Source: Tritrichomonas musculus (lineage: Eukaryota; Parabasalia; Tritrichomonadida; Tritrichomonadidae). Taken from it: a stretch of 64,000 nt of DNA. Below, one piece after another: positions 42,337-52,685 of the stretch. The DNA is taken from assembly GCA_039105265.1 (NCBI GenBank), contig JAPFFF010000063.1:124001-188000 (forward strand). The letters run 5' to 3'. Made by a program: the position numbers and the translations under genes. Under the pieces are notes generated by a model. The model worked only from the letters and a program-made list of their open reading frames with translations, made no database searches and had not been told where the DNA came from. How positions within the stretch are numbered: position 1 is the stretch's first letter; each line of letters opens with the position of its first letter.

Positions 42337-42560
42337 TAGAAAAACATGATCATCAACCAGGCATTACACTTTTTAGCCATGTTCAATTAATCTAAGTTCT
42401 ACAAGCCAACACAAAAGATTGCCCAGTCGAGTTTTATGCAAAATGACGTATTATTATAGAAGAAGATATTATTTAATTTGGTCAACCAGATAAGAAACAA
42501 ATAGGAAAGGATGTAATGACTTTTCGACCAAAGAACTGCAGTTTGTATTAGAAATCATGA
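42337..42560 (+). pseudogene. decayed unrecognised coding segment
   Basis: One plus-strand frame keeps protein-like composition across several stops: HDHQPGITLFSHVQLI, LQANTKDCPVEFYAK, then FGQPDKKQIGKDVMTFRPKN. This suggests an old decayed gene. No family assigned. Confidence 0.3.
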
Positions 42561-43124
42561 AGCTTATCTGAGAAAAAAAAATAGTTTTTTTATTTTTTGA
42601 AGATTTACAATTGTTAACTTTTTGAATAAAAATGTTTTAATTTTTTCACTTTTTGAAGCAGATCAAAAATCGGACGATTTTTCAATTTAAAAGTGTGAAT
42701 TTTGAATTAAAATTTTTGAGTTTTTTCTTTATTTTTAAAATTTTATATTCAAATTTATTCAATTCACCGTCCGACTTTTGACTTCCAGTTTACTAACATT
42801 AGAAATTGATTAGAAATTAAAAACCAAAAAATATAAAAAATCTATTAAAAAGTGACATACGTGATGTCGATATCAAGTTTCAAAATAAAGGATTTCTGAG
42901 ATCAATTCTCAAAATAACAATATAACAAAGAAGCCCCATACCTTTATATATATTTTTAAAAAATTAAATTAAAAAATACTTTTTGACAGTATTATAGGTC
43001 AAAAATAGGTGAAAAAATTGCGGTTTTTCTCTTTTTGTAGTTTTTTTTTTCCCCTCTCCTTATGCTATAGTTTATTAATTTCCAAAACATATACGAAATA
43101 ATTCTAATATATTTTTTTTATTAT

Positions 43125-44135
43125 TTATGTTCTAATCACTTTAACATTAGAATCAATTCCAATATTAGTATAAGTTGTTGAAAAAGGAATTGAAATTTGC
43201 TTTAACGAAGAACAATTTAAGAAAGCTTCATTTTCAATTGAAACAATTGAAGAAGGCAGTATTATTTGTTCCAATGTAGAACATCCATCGAAAGAATTTT
43301 CGTTAAAAATGCATACAGAAGAAGGAGACTCAAAAACAACATGATTCAATGAAGTACGTTTGCGAAAAGCTTTTTCTTCAATTTCTGTTACAGATAAAGA
43401 AATTGATATTTGCTTCAAAGAAGAGCACTCATAAAAGTTTCCCATTTTTATTTTATTTATTGATGGAATAAATATTTGTTTTAACGATGTACATTGCTTG
43501 AATGCGCACGATACAATATAAGTTACAGAAGGAGGAATTGTAATTTGTACCAAAGAAGTGCAATTAAAAAAAATTTGATTTTCAACAATTTTTAATACAG
43601 AATTGTCTTTAAAAATAACTTCAGATAATGATTTGCATTCTTCAAACGCTTTTTGTCCAATTGGACATATTGAAGAAGAAATTATTATTTTTCCTAATAA
43701 TGAGCATTCATTGAAAGCACGAGGTCCAATTGAAGTAACAGAAGATGGAAATGATATTTGTTTCAATGATGAACACTTGCCAAAAGTTCCAATTCCAATT
43801 GAAGATAATGATGAAGGATTTTCAAAGGTAATTTGTTCCAATGATGAACAGTTATAAAAAGCAAAATCATCAATAGAAACTATAGAAGAAGGTATTGTTA
43901 TATGCTTTAACGATTGGAACCCTGAAAAAGCATTAGTTAAAATAAAAGTTATTGAAGATGGTATTGTTAATAAAATCAGTTTTGAGAGATATTTTGTAAA
44001 AAAAATAAAGGCAATAATTTTGAAACAATAATATGGTAAGGTTTTAATTGATACTGAAGCTTTAAAATTTACTAACTTATTATATATTTCATATAGTTTA
44101 TTTATATATGATAAATTAATAATTTCATTTGATAT
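43125..44135 (-). pseudogene. BspA-like LRR gene without start codon
   Basis: An open frame of 337 codons from a stop at 44136 to the stop at 43125, with at least ten BspA-like repeats (CSSLKQISFPSSVTSIGPRA, CTSLVQITIPPSVTYIVSCA and so on) and an unrelated Leu/Ile-rich N-terminal 75 residues. There is no in-frame ATG anywhere upstream of the LRR block, so as it stands translation could not begin in this frame. Possibilities are a 5'-truncated pseudogene or a 5' exon joined by an intron; no trichomonad splice signals (GTATGT, ACTAACACACAG) were seen. Some repeats have lost the Cys or Phe (KRTSLNH, GFQSLKH), in line with relaxed constraint. No membrane anchor. Confidence 0.7.
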
Positions 44136-44368
44136 TCAGTGAGTTTTACAAATCGCCCAAACTTTTTCACAACCCGAATATTACATACATTTTATAATGA
44201 ATTAACATGATGTATAATGCATTACATGGAATATTGAATCCCATTTCTTTTTCTTCCTTAAAAAATGTCCTTCTCCTGCAATAATGTAATATTTCTGCTA
44301 TATTAATTGAAAATCCCATAAAAATGCTTAAAATATTTTAGATTTGGAAAAATTTTTTTTTATATCAT
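44136..44368. other. AT-rich spacer
   Basis: No gene or repeat recognised. Confidence 0.3.
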
Positions 44369-44377
44369 TATTAATTA

Positions 44378-44508
44378 ATAATTGCCCAAAAAAGTGGAAA
44401 CGGGCCCTGATTCGCCCGAAAAAACGTAAATAACCGTTTTGCCCGGGCATGCCCGGGCAGTACGTTTATTTCGGGCCCATTGCCCGCCCGGTGACCGTTT
44501 CCCATCCC
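44378..44508. mobile_element. 131-bp GC-rich palindromic MITE, 9-bp target duplication
   Basis: A compact foldback element: ends GTGGAAACGGGCCC and GGGATGGGAAACGG (reading inward from either side), centre GCCCGGGCATGCCCGGGC, itself a perfect palindrome. A perfect 9-bp direct repeat TATTAATTA flanks it (44369-44377, 44509-44517). GGGATGGGAAACGGGC-like tips are widespread among hAT-type MITEs, although a 9-bp duplication would also suit Mutator-like elements. The left tip looks a little degenerate. Confidence 0.8.
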
Positions 44509-44522
44509 TATTAATTATCCTA

Positions 44523-45036
44523 GGCTTTTGTGTCCAAACGAGTTTGTATTCAAAAAGTATCCAATGGATACTCATTTTTGTTCGTTATTTTTTGAGAGAA
44601 TTTGAGGATCCAAAATCGCCAAAATGGACACTTTAATTCAATCTTGAATACACCTTTCAATTTTCATTGATTATTTTGAATGTATATTTCGTTTGACCAA
44701 TTATATCGCTCCAAATTTACATTAAATTTTATTTCAAATGTTGATCTTCTTGGTCAAAATCATTCTTAGTGAATTTGAAAAGTTTATAATTCATATTTGA
44801 GAGGTTTTTTAAAAATTGAGAATAGAGTGTGTTTAAGACATTTATTATTGCTTTTTTTCTTATATTAATGAGTTTATTAAAGTAAAAATAAAGTATCCAA
44901 TAAAATATTATTTGGATACTTCAACACAAATCTTTGAATAAAATACTAAATAAAAAAGCAGTTTTATGTCCACAAAAAGTGACAGCTTTTTACAAAAAGT
45001 CGAAAATCGACACTCAGTTCACTGGATACAAAAGCC
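44523..45036. mobile_element. 514-bp TA-flanked TIR element
   Basis: GGCTTTTGTGTCC at the left and its complement GGATACAAAAGCC (one transition) at the right, both next to TA; the interior holds further inverted motifs (GTATCCAATGGATAC, AGTATCC...GGATACT). Non-coding. It abuts the GC-rich MITE, with only 14 bp between them. Mariner-like by its TA site only. Confidence 0.55.
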
Positions 45037-45148
45037 TAGTAATTATCTATGTACATTCAAAATATATAAAAATATTCATGAGTTGCATATTCATGAAACT
45101 TTTTATGAATAAAATTAAAGGTTTCTATTATTTCTCAATAAATAAAAC

Positions 45149-45690
45149 ATGGAAAAAGAATCATACTTACTACTTTTTGAAAAAAAATATTTCTGAAAAA
45201 AAGAATTGTCCAAAAATTAAAATTCTGAAAAGGAGAATTGTTGTGGAAGTGGCTTTTGGAATGTTTTATATTCATTCACGTGGAATTATTCATCATGACG
45301 AATGATAATTTTGAGGCCAAATTAATCGATTTGGACTTGTTCATATTGATGGCCTTTCTGACTCTGAAAATATTATGACAGAAGGAATTGGGACACTTGC
45401 CATTTTGTCACTTGAAGTAGCAAGTGAAGAATATGATGAGAAAACAGATGTTTATTCATATTGCTTTGTTTTATTTGTATTATTCACATGACATTGACCA
45501 AAACCAGGCACCAAAGATAAATAGAGCAACAAGCAAATTTTGTTTCCTCCTCCTTCATCATCAACATCTCTTTTTTGTACCGAACTGATTAAAAAATACA
45601 TATCATTTGAAGCATAAAAAAGTCCATTATTTGAAGAAATTTTAAATGAATATGTGTTATCAAAGCTAAAAAGAATTTGTTGATTTTTCA
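45149..45690 (+). pseudogene. chimeric protein-kinase pseudogene
   Basis: The first 60 bp (ATGGAAAAAGAATCATACTT, then a LLFEK-coding stretch and an ISEKK-like piece) match the 5' end of the intact kinase at 54584 with few changes. After a jump the sequence continues in kinase subdomain VI of a different kinase type: VEVAFGMFYIHSRGIIHHD, then FGLVHIDGLSDSENIM, EGIGTLAILSLEVASEEYDE, KTDVYSYCFVLFVLF and FPPPSSSTSLFCTELIKK in changing frames. Catalytic HRDLK is incomplete (HHD), the ATP-binding lobe is missing, and several stops and shifts are present. This is a dead chimera or an internal deletion product combined with divergence. Confidence 0.75.
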
Positions 45691-45865
45691 TTTATTTAAA
45701 TTGATTTAAAAAGTTTATAAACTTTAAACACTATACAAGTCGAAATATTTTGCACAAACAATCATCATAATATATCTAATAAAAATAAAAATAATAATAA
45801 TAATAATAATAAAATCTTTTTAATTAAAAGATGCCAAAGTTAATTTGAAAATAAAGGACTTTTTC

Positions 45866-48740
45866 TACGACCAAGATTTGTCAAGTGATTTTTCTTTCAA
45901 AAAATTGATTATGTCATTGTTTCCTTTCTGAACTGCTATTTGAAAAGGTGTATTGTTAAATTTTGAAGTTAAAATAGAGGATACTTTCATTTTATTGAAA
46001 TATTTAAATATGAATATTATTTAAAAATTTAACTTTTAATCCAATGATTAAATGTTGATATAAAATGTGGTTGAAAAAATTGATTTTGAATGTGATAAAA
46101 AAAAATTTATTTCGAATTTCATTTAAGCATTTGATTTTAAATGTAATTAAAAATTGATTTCGAATTTCATTTAAACATTGCTTTTAACGGTCTGAAATAT
46201 TAATTTTGAATGTAATTAAATATTATTTATTTGAATGAAATTAAATAATATTTATTTGAAATGTCATGAAAATCTATTTATTTGAAAATGTCATTAAAAA
46301 AAAAATCGAAACACGGACTCGATTCAATTATTTGAATAGAAATGTGGTTTAAATATTAGAATTAGAATTGGATGAAAATTTTGGAATTAAAATGCGATTG
46401 AAATATTTGACTATGAATGCGATTGAAAAAATTGAATATGAATGTAATTAAAAAGTTGAAATATAAATGTAATTGAAAACGTTGAATTTTGAATTTCATT
46501 AAAACAATGAATATTAAAATCCTATTAAAAATATTTTTTTTTTGAATTTGATAAAAATATGGAATTTTGAAATATTATTAAAAAAATTGATTTTTAAAAC
46601 ATCATAAAATATAAATTTAAATTTCATCTAAATATTTAGATAAAAATCATTTGACTGAATGGATCAATTTTATTATTTGTTAATAAAAGTTTAATGATTT
46701 CAAGATTTCCTTTTTCAACAGCCAAGCAAAATGCTGTCTTATAAATTATTAAATAAATTTTATTAAATAATTTATTATCAAATATAATTAAACATTTTGA
46801 TTTTAAAATTTTATTTAAATTTTTAAATGAAGAACGTGATTAAAGAGTTTTATTTCAAATTGAATCAAAAGAAACTAATTTTAAATTGTATTGAATTTTT
46901 AAATACTTGAATTCTATTTAAATGTCAAAGAATTCTATTTAAAAATTTTATTTTTTTTTAATTATATTGAAATATTATTATTAAAATTATTTTGCTCTGA
47001 TCATCTTCAAATTTATCATTAAAATTTGATTTAGAATTATATTCAAACAAATGATTATGAATTGTATTAAATCATTTAATTTTGTATTCTATTAAAATAT
47101 ATGATTTGAATTTCATTTTACAAAATAAATTAAAATGTTATTGATAAAAAAAATTATTTAAAATTGGATTAAATAATAATGATTATGAATTGAATTAAAT
47201 GCTGTTGTTTCTGAATTATATTGAATTATTTGTTTTAAAATGTCATTTTGAAAATTAAAATTAATTTCATTTGATGTTAATAAAAGTTTGATAATTTCAA
47301 TATTTCCTTTTTCAACTGCCAAATAAAATGCTGTTTTATAACATTATAAACTGAATTTCATTGAATTATATAACATAAAATGTAATTGAAATATTTTATT
47401 TTCGGATTCTATTTGAATTATTATTTTCAAATTGCATTAAAAATTTATTTGAAATTTCATTGGAAAAATGAATATTGAATTATATTGAATTTATTGCTTT
47501 AAATTTTATTAAAAATTCTTTCTTTTGAATGCCATAAAAGTTGATGATTTTTTAATTTTATTTAAATCATTTTAAATAAATTTTATTAAATGTTCATTGG
47601 AATTTTATGCAAAAAATGATATAAAATCATATTAAATTTCTTGATTCTGAATTCTATTGAATTTTTTGATTTAAAATGAAGTGAAATCATATGATTGAAA
47701 ATGAAATAAAAATATAAAAAAGAAATATTATGAACATTAACATCAATTTTTTTATGTGCTAATAAAAGTTTAATGATTTCTATATTTCCTGTTTCAACTG
47801 CCAAATTGAATGGTGCTTTATTTAACATTTGATTGAATTGTATTGGAATATTTGATAAAAAATTTCATTGAAATATATCATTAAAAATTTCATTTAAAAT
47901 ATTGAAAAAAATGCAATTGAAATACATTATTTAAAATGTAATTAATATCATGAAATTTAAAATTATATTGAAATATAAAATTTACAATTTTGCCATTTTC
48001 ATTGTATTGAGTATAATAAAAAAATATTGATTTTGAATTTTATAAATAATTTTAAATCAAAACATATGGATCATTTAAATCAGCTTTAGCATTTTCTAAG
48101 AAAAGTTTAATTATTTCAATTTCTCCTTCTTCAATAGCCAAATAAAAAGGCGTTTTATAAAAATCATAAAGCAAATTTCATTTAAATATTGATTTAAAAT
48201 TCCATTTAAAATAGTTTAATAACATCATTTCAATATATTACTTTAAAAACTGAATTAAAAATGGTTTATTGAACATAGAAAAAAACTCAAATTTAAAATA
48301 TTGTTCCTTGTTTTATTGAAATATTTGTATTTGAATTTTATGAATTAAAATTAATTTTAAAAATATATGATAGTTTTGTATTAATTTTACCATCTAATAA
48401 TAAAATTTTGACAATATCAACATTTCTTCTTTGAACAGCTTTAAATAAAGGCGTCATATCAATATATTAATTTTGAATTATATGAAAATATTTTTTTTAG
48501 AAAATTGTATTTAAACTTTTAATTAATAACATTATTAAAACGTTCAAATTGAAACGCCATTCAATCATTATTTTGAAAACTTTATTGAAATATTTGTCAT
48601 TTTGAAACATAATTGAATTTTTCAAATTATCAAAATATATAAAATATTAACATCAATATTTTGGTTCTGCACTAAAAGTTTTACAATTTCAACATTTTCA
48701 TTTTCAATTGCAGCAAAAATTGGTGTTTTATTTAAATAAA
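45866..48740 (-). pseudogene. array of seven ankyrin modules in AT-rich spacers
   Basis: Downstream of the DUF3447 leader, seven ankyrin repeats of 28-32 codons appear on the minus strand, each free of internal stops. In order from the leader, their first residues are NKTPIFAAIENENVEIV (48735), DMTPLFKAVQRRNVDIV (48460), YKTPFYLAIEEGEIEII (48160), NKAPFNLAVETGNIEII (47828), YKTAFYLAVEKGNIEII (47345), YKTAFCLAVEKGNLEII (46745) and FNNTPFQIAVQKGNNDII (45965). The last ends in a stop (45866), as a natural C-terminus would. Between them lies degenerate 25-bp AT-rich minisatellite with many stops in all frames. The intervals are about 275, 300, 332, 483, 600 and 780 bp, increasing steadily. No consistent GT...AG borders are seen. 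Confidence 0.8.
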
Positions 48741-48773
48741 AAAAATATTTAAAATTTCATTTGAATTTTAAAT

Positions 48774-49886
48774 TTAAATTTTTTTTTGGTTAACATCAAT
48801 GCTTTGGTTTTTCAAAAGAAGATCAACAAATAAACAATAATCATACTTGCATAGATAGTAAAATAATTCTGTTTCAATACGCCATTTTTCAATAAAATAT
48901 AAGTTGTAACTTTTAAGAGCTGAAATGAAAATGATTGGTGAAGATTTTTCATTTTCAAAGAAATTTTCAAGCAAGTAATTAGCAATATTATTGTGATGAC
49001 ACTTTATTGCTTCTACTAAACATTCCATTTCTGGTTTAACATTATTTTCTTCAAGGAAATGAATCATTGCTGGATTATTTGAATGAACTGCATAAATCCA
49101 CAATGATGGCAATAAATCAGCATTTTTAAATTGGAAATATTTCATGATTGCCATTGATCCAAAGAAAGCTGCGTATTCAATCATCGTTATATTTTTTCTT
49201 TTATTCAAAAATGAGTTTTTTTCAAAAATTGAATGCGTAATATAACTGTTAATTGGCAAATTTGTTTGATTTAAATATGCAATGAAATCATCTGCAATGT
49301 CATTTTGAATCATTTGACAAACTGGATCTGGATTTTCACCTTTTAATCGATCCCTTTCAAAATTATCAGGTAAATCTTTTTGTATTTGTTCAACTAATTC
49401 TTTACGATATTTATTGTCACCAATTTTCGATAGAATTTCATCGTTGAAAAGTGGTTTCAATTCGGGTTGAAAATAATTCGGAAATTTTTCTGTTTTATAT
49501 TTTACTGTTGTAATTGTCTTAATAAAATAGTTATCAACATTTATTATTCCTTCTTTGATAGAAAATAAAAGAATTCTCTTATCGTTCTTGAAAATATTGA
49601 TGATTTCGGAATTTGAATAGAACTTTTTGATGCTACTTTTAAAAAGTGACAAAATTCGTTCAATTTTTTGGTAAAAAGAAGGATCACTGTGGTGGTTTTC
49701 TGCTATTGCTAAAAGCATATGCAATAATGACCTGAGTTTATATGAATTTTCATGAATGTTTAGATTTGTAAATATATTTGTAAGATTTGTAAAACTGTCT
49801 TCAGCTGAAGATTCATTCTCTATATATTCCAAGAGTTTTTCTTGAATTGACTTCATTTCATCTAAAATATTTTGTATTTCGCTCAT
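48774..49886 (-). CDS. DUF3447/ankyrin leader protein
   Basis: A 370-residue member of the DUF3447-ankyrin family, parallel to 908-2080 and 4122-5321. The ATG at 49886 (MSEIQNILDEMKSIQ) is preferred to an upstream in-frame ATG at 49964 because it aligns with the starts of both paralogues; the 26 extra residues would be hydrophobic (MLSIIIIFFISHI) and could be mistaken for a signal peptide. Shared blocks are DPSFYQKIERILSLF, NDKRILLFSIKEGI, EYAAFFGSMAIMKYF, LWIYAVHSNNPAMIHFL and EAIKCHHNNIANYL. It stops after QSIDVNQKKI, immediately before a train of seven isolated ankyrin modules. It is either a short complete protein or the surviving 5' part of a much longer ankyrin gene. Confidence 0.75.
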   Translation of the reverse strand: MSEIQNILDEMKSIQEKLLEYIENESSAEDSFTNLTNIFTNLNIHENSYKLRSLLHMLLAIAENHHSDPSFYQKIERILSLFKSSIKKFYSNSEIINIFKNDKRILLFSIKEGIINVDNYFIKTITTVKYKTEKFPNYFQPELKPLFNDEILSKIGDNKYRKELVEQIQKDLPDNFERDRLKGENPDPVCQMIQNDIADDFIAYLNQTNLPINSYITHSIFEKNSFLNKRKNITMIEYAAFFGSMAIMKYFQFKNADLLPSLWIYAVHSNNPAMIHFLEENNVKPEMECLVEAIKCHHNNIANYLLENFFENEKSSPIIFISALKSYNLYFIEKWRIETELFYYLCKYDYCLFVDLLLKNQSIDVNQKKI

Positions 49887-49964
49887 TCTTGCTATCGGGT
49901 TCCAAAATAAAGTGTCAAAATTTATGATATGTGAAATAAAAAATATAATTATGATTGAAAGCAT

Positions 49965-50229
49965 TTATCATAATTATATTTTTAATGATAGTCAAACTCA
50001 AAATTCAGGCCGTGATTATAGTCAAATAAAGGTAAACATGAATAAGAAGTAAATCTCATAATTGTTATTATTAAAAGTATCAATTCTTGTTTATTATTCA
50101 ATTTGTTGATTTTAAAAATATTTTTTTTTTATGAATTAAGTTTTGTAAGTAATACAAACTAACATTCAAATAATAGCAATAAAGTATTATTCAATAATTT
50201 TTTTTTGTATGTTTAAAATCGATTATATT
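49965..50229. other. AT-rich spacer
   Basis: Nothing recognised. Confidence 0.3.
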
Positions 50230-50490
50230 AATTGTAATTTTTAGCTCTGAGACAATCATGATCAGTTGCATATGTGATGTTTCTTAATATATCTTCCTTG
50301 TTCATTTCGATACCATTGCTTTCATAGAGCATGTCTCCATAAATAAACCTATGGATTCTGATTCACCCAATTCTGCAGCTTTCTTAAAAAATTGAGCAGC
50401 CTCTTCCTTGCTCATTGACTTGAATTCTCCTTTATCTACTGCTTTCTCAAATAAAATAGCTTCTTCTCTCTTTTTAAATTTAGAAATCAA
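50230..50490 (-). pseudogene. Sel1-repeat protein relic
   Basis: The minus strand reads SKEEAAQFFKKAAELGESES, a Sel1-like repeat (TPR-related, AxxYFKKAAELGxxxAM), then in a shifted frame YGDMLYESNGIEMNKEDI, the start of the next repeat. Sel1 proteins serve as scaffolds, and in trichomonads they are often fused to protein kinases. Only about two repeats are left and a frame change is evident. Confidence 0.65.
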
Positions 50491-50497
50491 AAAGAAT

Positions 50498-50686
50498 TCA
50501 ATTAAAATACAAAGAGCATGTATTAAAACTAATTAATTCAGGACAATTAAGAAGGAATTTGAACTTATTTAATAGTGGATCTTTATCAATTTTCACTTTA
50601 ATCCAATTCATATGTTTCGAATAATGATCCCAGAATTTTGGTGATGTTTCAAATCCAACTTTTTGAATATCATTTAAAATTGGCAT
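50498..50686 (-). pseudogene. unrecognised fragment (possibly ubiquitin-ligase HECT-linker-like)
   Basis: A 62-codon ATG-initiated frame, FWDHYSKHMNWIKVKIDKDP then LLNKFKFLLNCPELISFNT with SLYFN at the end. The 'LLxxPxLISFxxxxxYF' pattern resembles the helix preceding HECT ligase domains, but this is weak. It ends in a stop where a HECT domain should follow. It is likely debris of a longer gene. Confidence 0.35.
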
Positions 50687-50689
50687 TTA

Positions 50690-51171
50690 ATGGAATTTTT
50701 TTCGATTATAATTTAATAAAACAGCTCTTGATTTTGCAAAAGAAAAAAAAAGATTATCCAATCAAGTGCAAAATAATTAAAAGGAGAAAGGCAAGGCAAT
50801 TTTATATTGCCAGAAATTGAATATATGGCATTAGAGAACAAATATTTAGACGGTATACCGGCATTTTTTTCTAACCTCCAATAAATTGGGAGAACGTCGA
50901 TCGCAGCGAATTAGACGTGAATTTTCAATAGGTCTTTACTACACCCATTCATACATTGGTAGTATAAAAATTTATAAATTTTTTATAAACCATTGAAAAA
51001 GTGTCTTATCGTTTTTGATTAGACTTTAATTCTTGATTTTCTCAAAGATAAAATGATTTTTAGTGGACTGAATAGATTTTGGTCCAAACACTGTCCATCG
51101 ACTTACATAGGAAAAAAGTAGAAAAGGTTAATATTGATTTAAACAGCTAAGAGAAAATACAAAACAAAAAA

Positions 51172-51204
<33 letters not shown>
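50690..51204. other. AT-rich intergenic region with poly-T tract
   Basis: No gene seen; it ends with a run of about 30 T (51175-51204). Confidence 0.4.
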
Positions 51205-51207
<3 letters not shown>

Positions 51208-51378
51208 CTTGCAAGAATAAGAATTAGTCAAAACGAAAATAAAGTAAGATTCAAACAAGATAATGAAGATGATCAACTTCTTGACAATACACAACCAACA
51301 TTCAATACACAAAACTGTTTTTTTGTACTATCAAATTTGTCAATAGAAAAACTTGTAGAAGCTCCAATAACGTCATAA
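51205..51378 (+). CDS. unrecognised 58-codon open frame (3' fragment?)
   Basis: A plus-strand frame opening directly after a T homopolymer reads ISQNENKVRFKQDNEDDQLL, DNTQPTFNTQNCFFVLSNLS, IEKLVEAPITS and a stop. It has coding-like composition but no ATG. It may be the end of a decayed gene. It converges on the GT61 gene 13 bp further on. Confidence 0.3.
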
Positions 51379-51391
51379 AAAAATATTTAAC

Positions 51392-52561
51392 TCAAATTTC
51401 AGTTAATTTTTCTTTATCAAGCATTTCCATGATCTTCCTAACCGCAGGAATAATAATATTTGGCTCAACCCACATAGAGAAGTATTTTGTCTGATTATTA
51501 AATAAGACCACATGGATTCTGATACCAAGAACGCGACATAGCATTACAAATGAATTTCTACAATCTTTTCTAGCAAATTCTACAACAACAGTTTTCGGTC
51601 TCATGAAAATTATGTTCGTAAGAGTTGATCCGTGAATCATCATAGCAAATCGAACAGACCTCCATAATTTTGCCTGTTCAACGATATTCATTTTATCAGG
51701 GAAAATGATAAACTCATAAGATGGAAGTTCACTTTTAAGTGATTCGACAAGGACATCAAAATTTTTGATAAAACGGCTCCTTTTTCGGTTATAAATCAAA
51801 TTTTTTGTCGATGGAAGGTCAATAATTTGGCACTTTTTCAGTATGAGATAACGGAAATGGCGTAGCGCATTCGGGTTACATCCGTCCAAAAAATATGGGT
51901 TGGTGACATATAATTTTTTGACATAAACAGGAAGTCCTACATATAATGTACGTATAAATTTTACTTCAAATAACGATAAAAGTTCATTAAATTGCTTTTT
52001 TAAAAGCCTACCGTGTAAAATTACGGAGTCTTTGAGGATTTTCTTACCAAATGATAGTAATAAAGGGAAGGTTTCGATTAAAAGGTGAAAATAACATGTA
52101 TGAAATGGATGGAAATAGTATACTGCTTGATCTATTATTTCTAATGATGTTAGATTAACTGAATCTTGATCTTTAGTGTCATAATATTGCCAAAAATGGT
52201 GCCATGAGAAAGATGATGTTATGATTTGGCCTTTTTTGAAAACAACTGCGTTTATTATGCAAGTAATTACCGTTGGATCTTCTGGAACTGATTTATTGAA
52301 ACTTTCATTGCACATGGAAACTAAACTATTAATTCTTATATATGGATAATAATTGGCTGCCTTATATTGTGGTATTGGCGCGGGAACCCAATTGGGTATT
52401 TGTGATAATGGATCTGTAATTATTTTTTTTGGCCTGAATTCTCTAAGTGCTTTTTCTGGTTTTAAATTTGGCTTTTTATATCGTAATAAGTTTAAAATTA
52501 GAGCGAATGCCACATAAAGCAATATAAATTGTGTATGAAAAGTGGCTATGCGCTTGTGCAT
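51392..52561 (-). CDS. GT61-family glycosyltransferase (DUF563)
   Basis: A 389-residue type II membrane glycosyltransferase. Residues about 9-26 form a single N-terminal membrane anchor (FILLYVAFALILNLL) after a short cytosolic MHKRIATFH, followed by a stem and a lumenal catalytic domain. Family signs are YYFHPFHTCYFHLLIETFPL near residue 150 (the DUF563 'HxxxE' type segment), NRKRSRFIKNFDVLVESLK, and near the C-terminus MIHGSTLTNIIFMRPKTVVV followed by EF, the GT61 'HGSxLTNxxFMxPxxxVxE' signature. GT61 enzymes, such as EOGT and plant xylosyl- or arabinosyltransferases, act in the ER or Golgi on proteins or polysaccharides. Donor and acceptor cannot be deduced. ATG at 52561; complete and intact. 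Confidence 0.85.
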   Translation of the reverse strand: MHKRIATFHTQFILLYVAFALILNLLRYKKPNLKPEKALREFRPKKIITDPLSQIPNWVPAPIPQYKAANYYPYIRINSLVSMCNESFNKSVPEDPTVITCIINAVVFKKGQIITSSFSWHHFWQYYDTKDQDSVNLTSLEIIDQAVYYFHPFHTCYFHLLIETFPLLLSFGKKILKDSVILHGRLLKKQFNELLSLFEVKFIRTLYVGLPVYVKKLYVTNPYFLDGCNPNALRHFRYLILKKCQIIDLPSTKNLIYNRKRSRFIKNFDVLVESLKSELPSYEFIIFPDKMNIVEQAKLWRSVRFAMMIHGSTLTNIIFMRPKTVVVEFARKDCRNSFVMLCRVLGIRIHVVLFNNQTKYFSMWVEPNIIIPAVRKIMEMLDKEKLTEI

Positions 52562-52685
52562 AAGGTTTCCTAAGGTAAATTGTAGTATTCAGTATAGAAA
52601 ATATTATAATTAAAAGCATATTTGGTCGATATATTTTATGAAAAACAAACAATTTTATTAACTAATACAAACAAACAAACAAAAA

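Noticed and set aside
45866-48770. Ankyrin modules as exons separated by ordinary spliceosomal introns
   Set aside because: Several modules are preceded by ACAG, but others are not, and no common GT at the 5' side or ACTAACACACAG-like 3' motif is present; the apparent ACAGC is explained by the Lys-Thr-Ala codons.
49887-49964. N-terminal signal peptide of the DUF3447 leader (upstream ATG)
   Set aside because: Both paralogues begin at the position equivalent to the downstream ATG, so the hydrophobic stretch is more likely untranslated leader.
51095-51150. Decayed copy of the Mutator-like TIR (GGTTAATATTGATTTAAAC resembles the tip region at 33119)
   Set aside because: Similarity covers only about 20 bp in AT-rich sequence and no partner arm was found.
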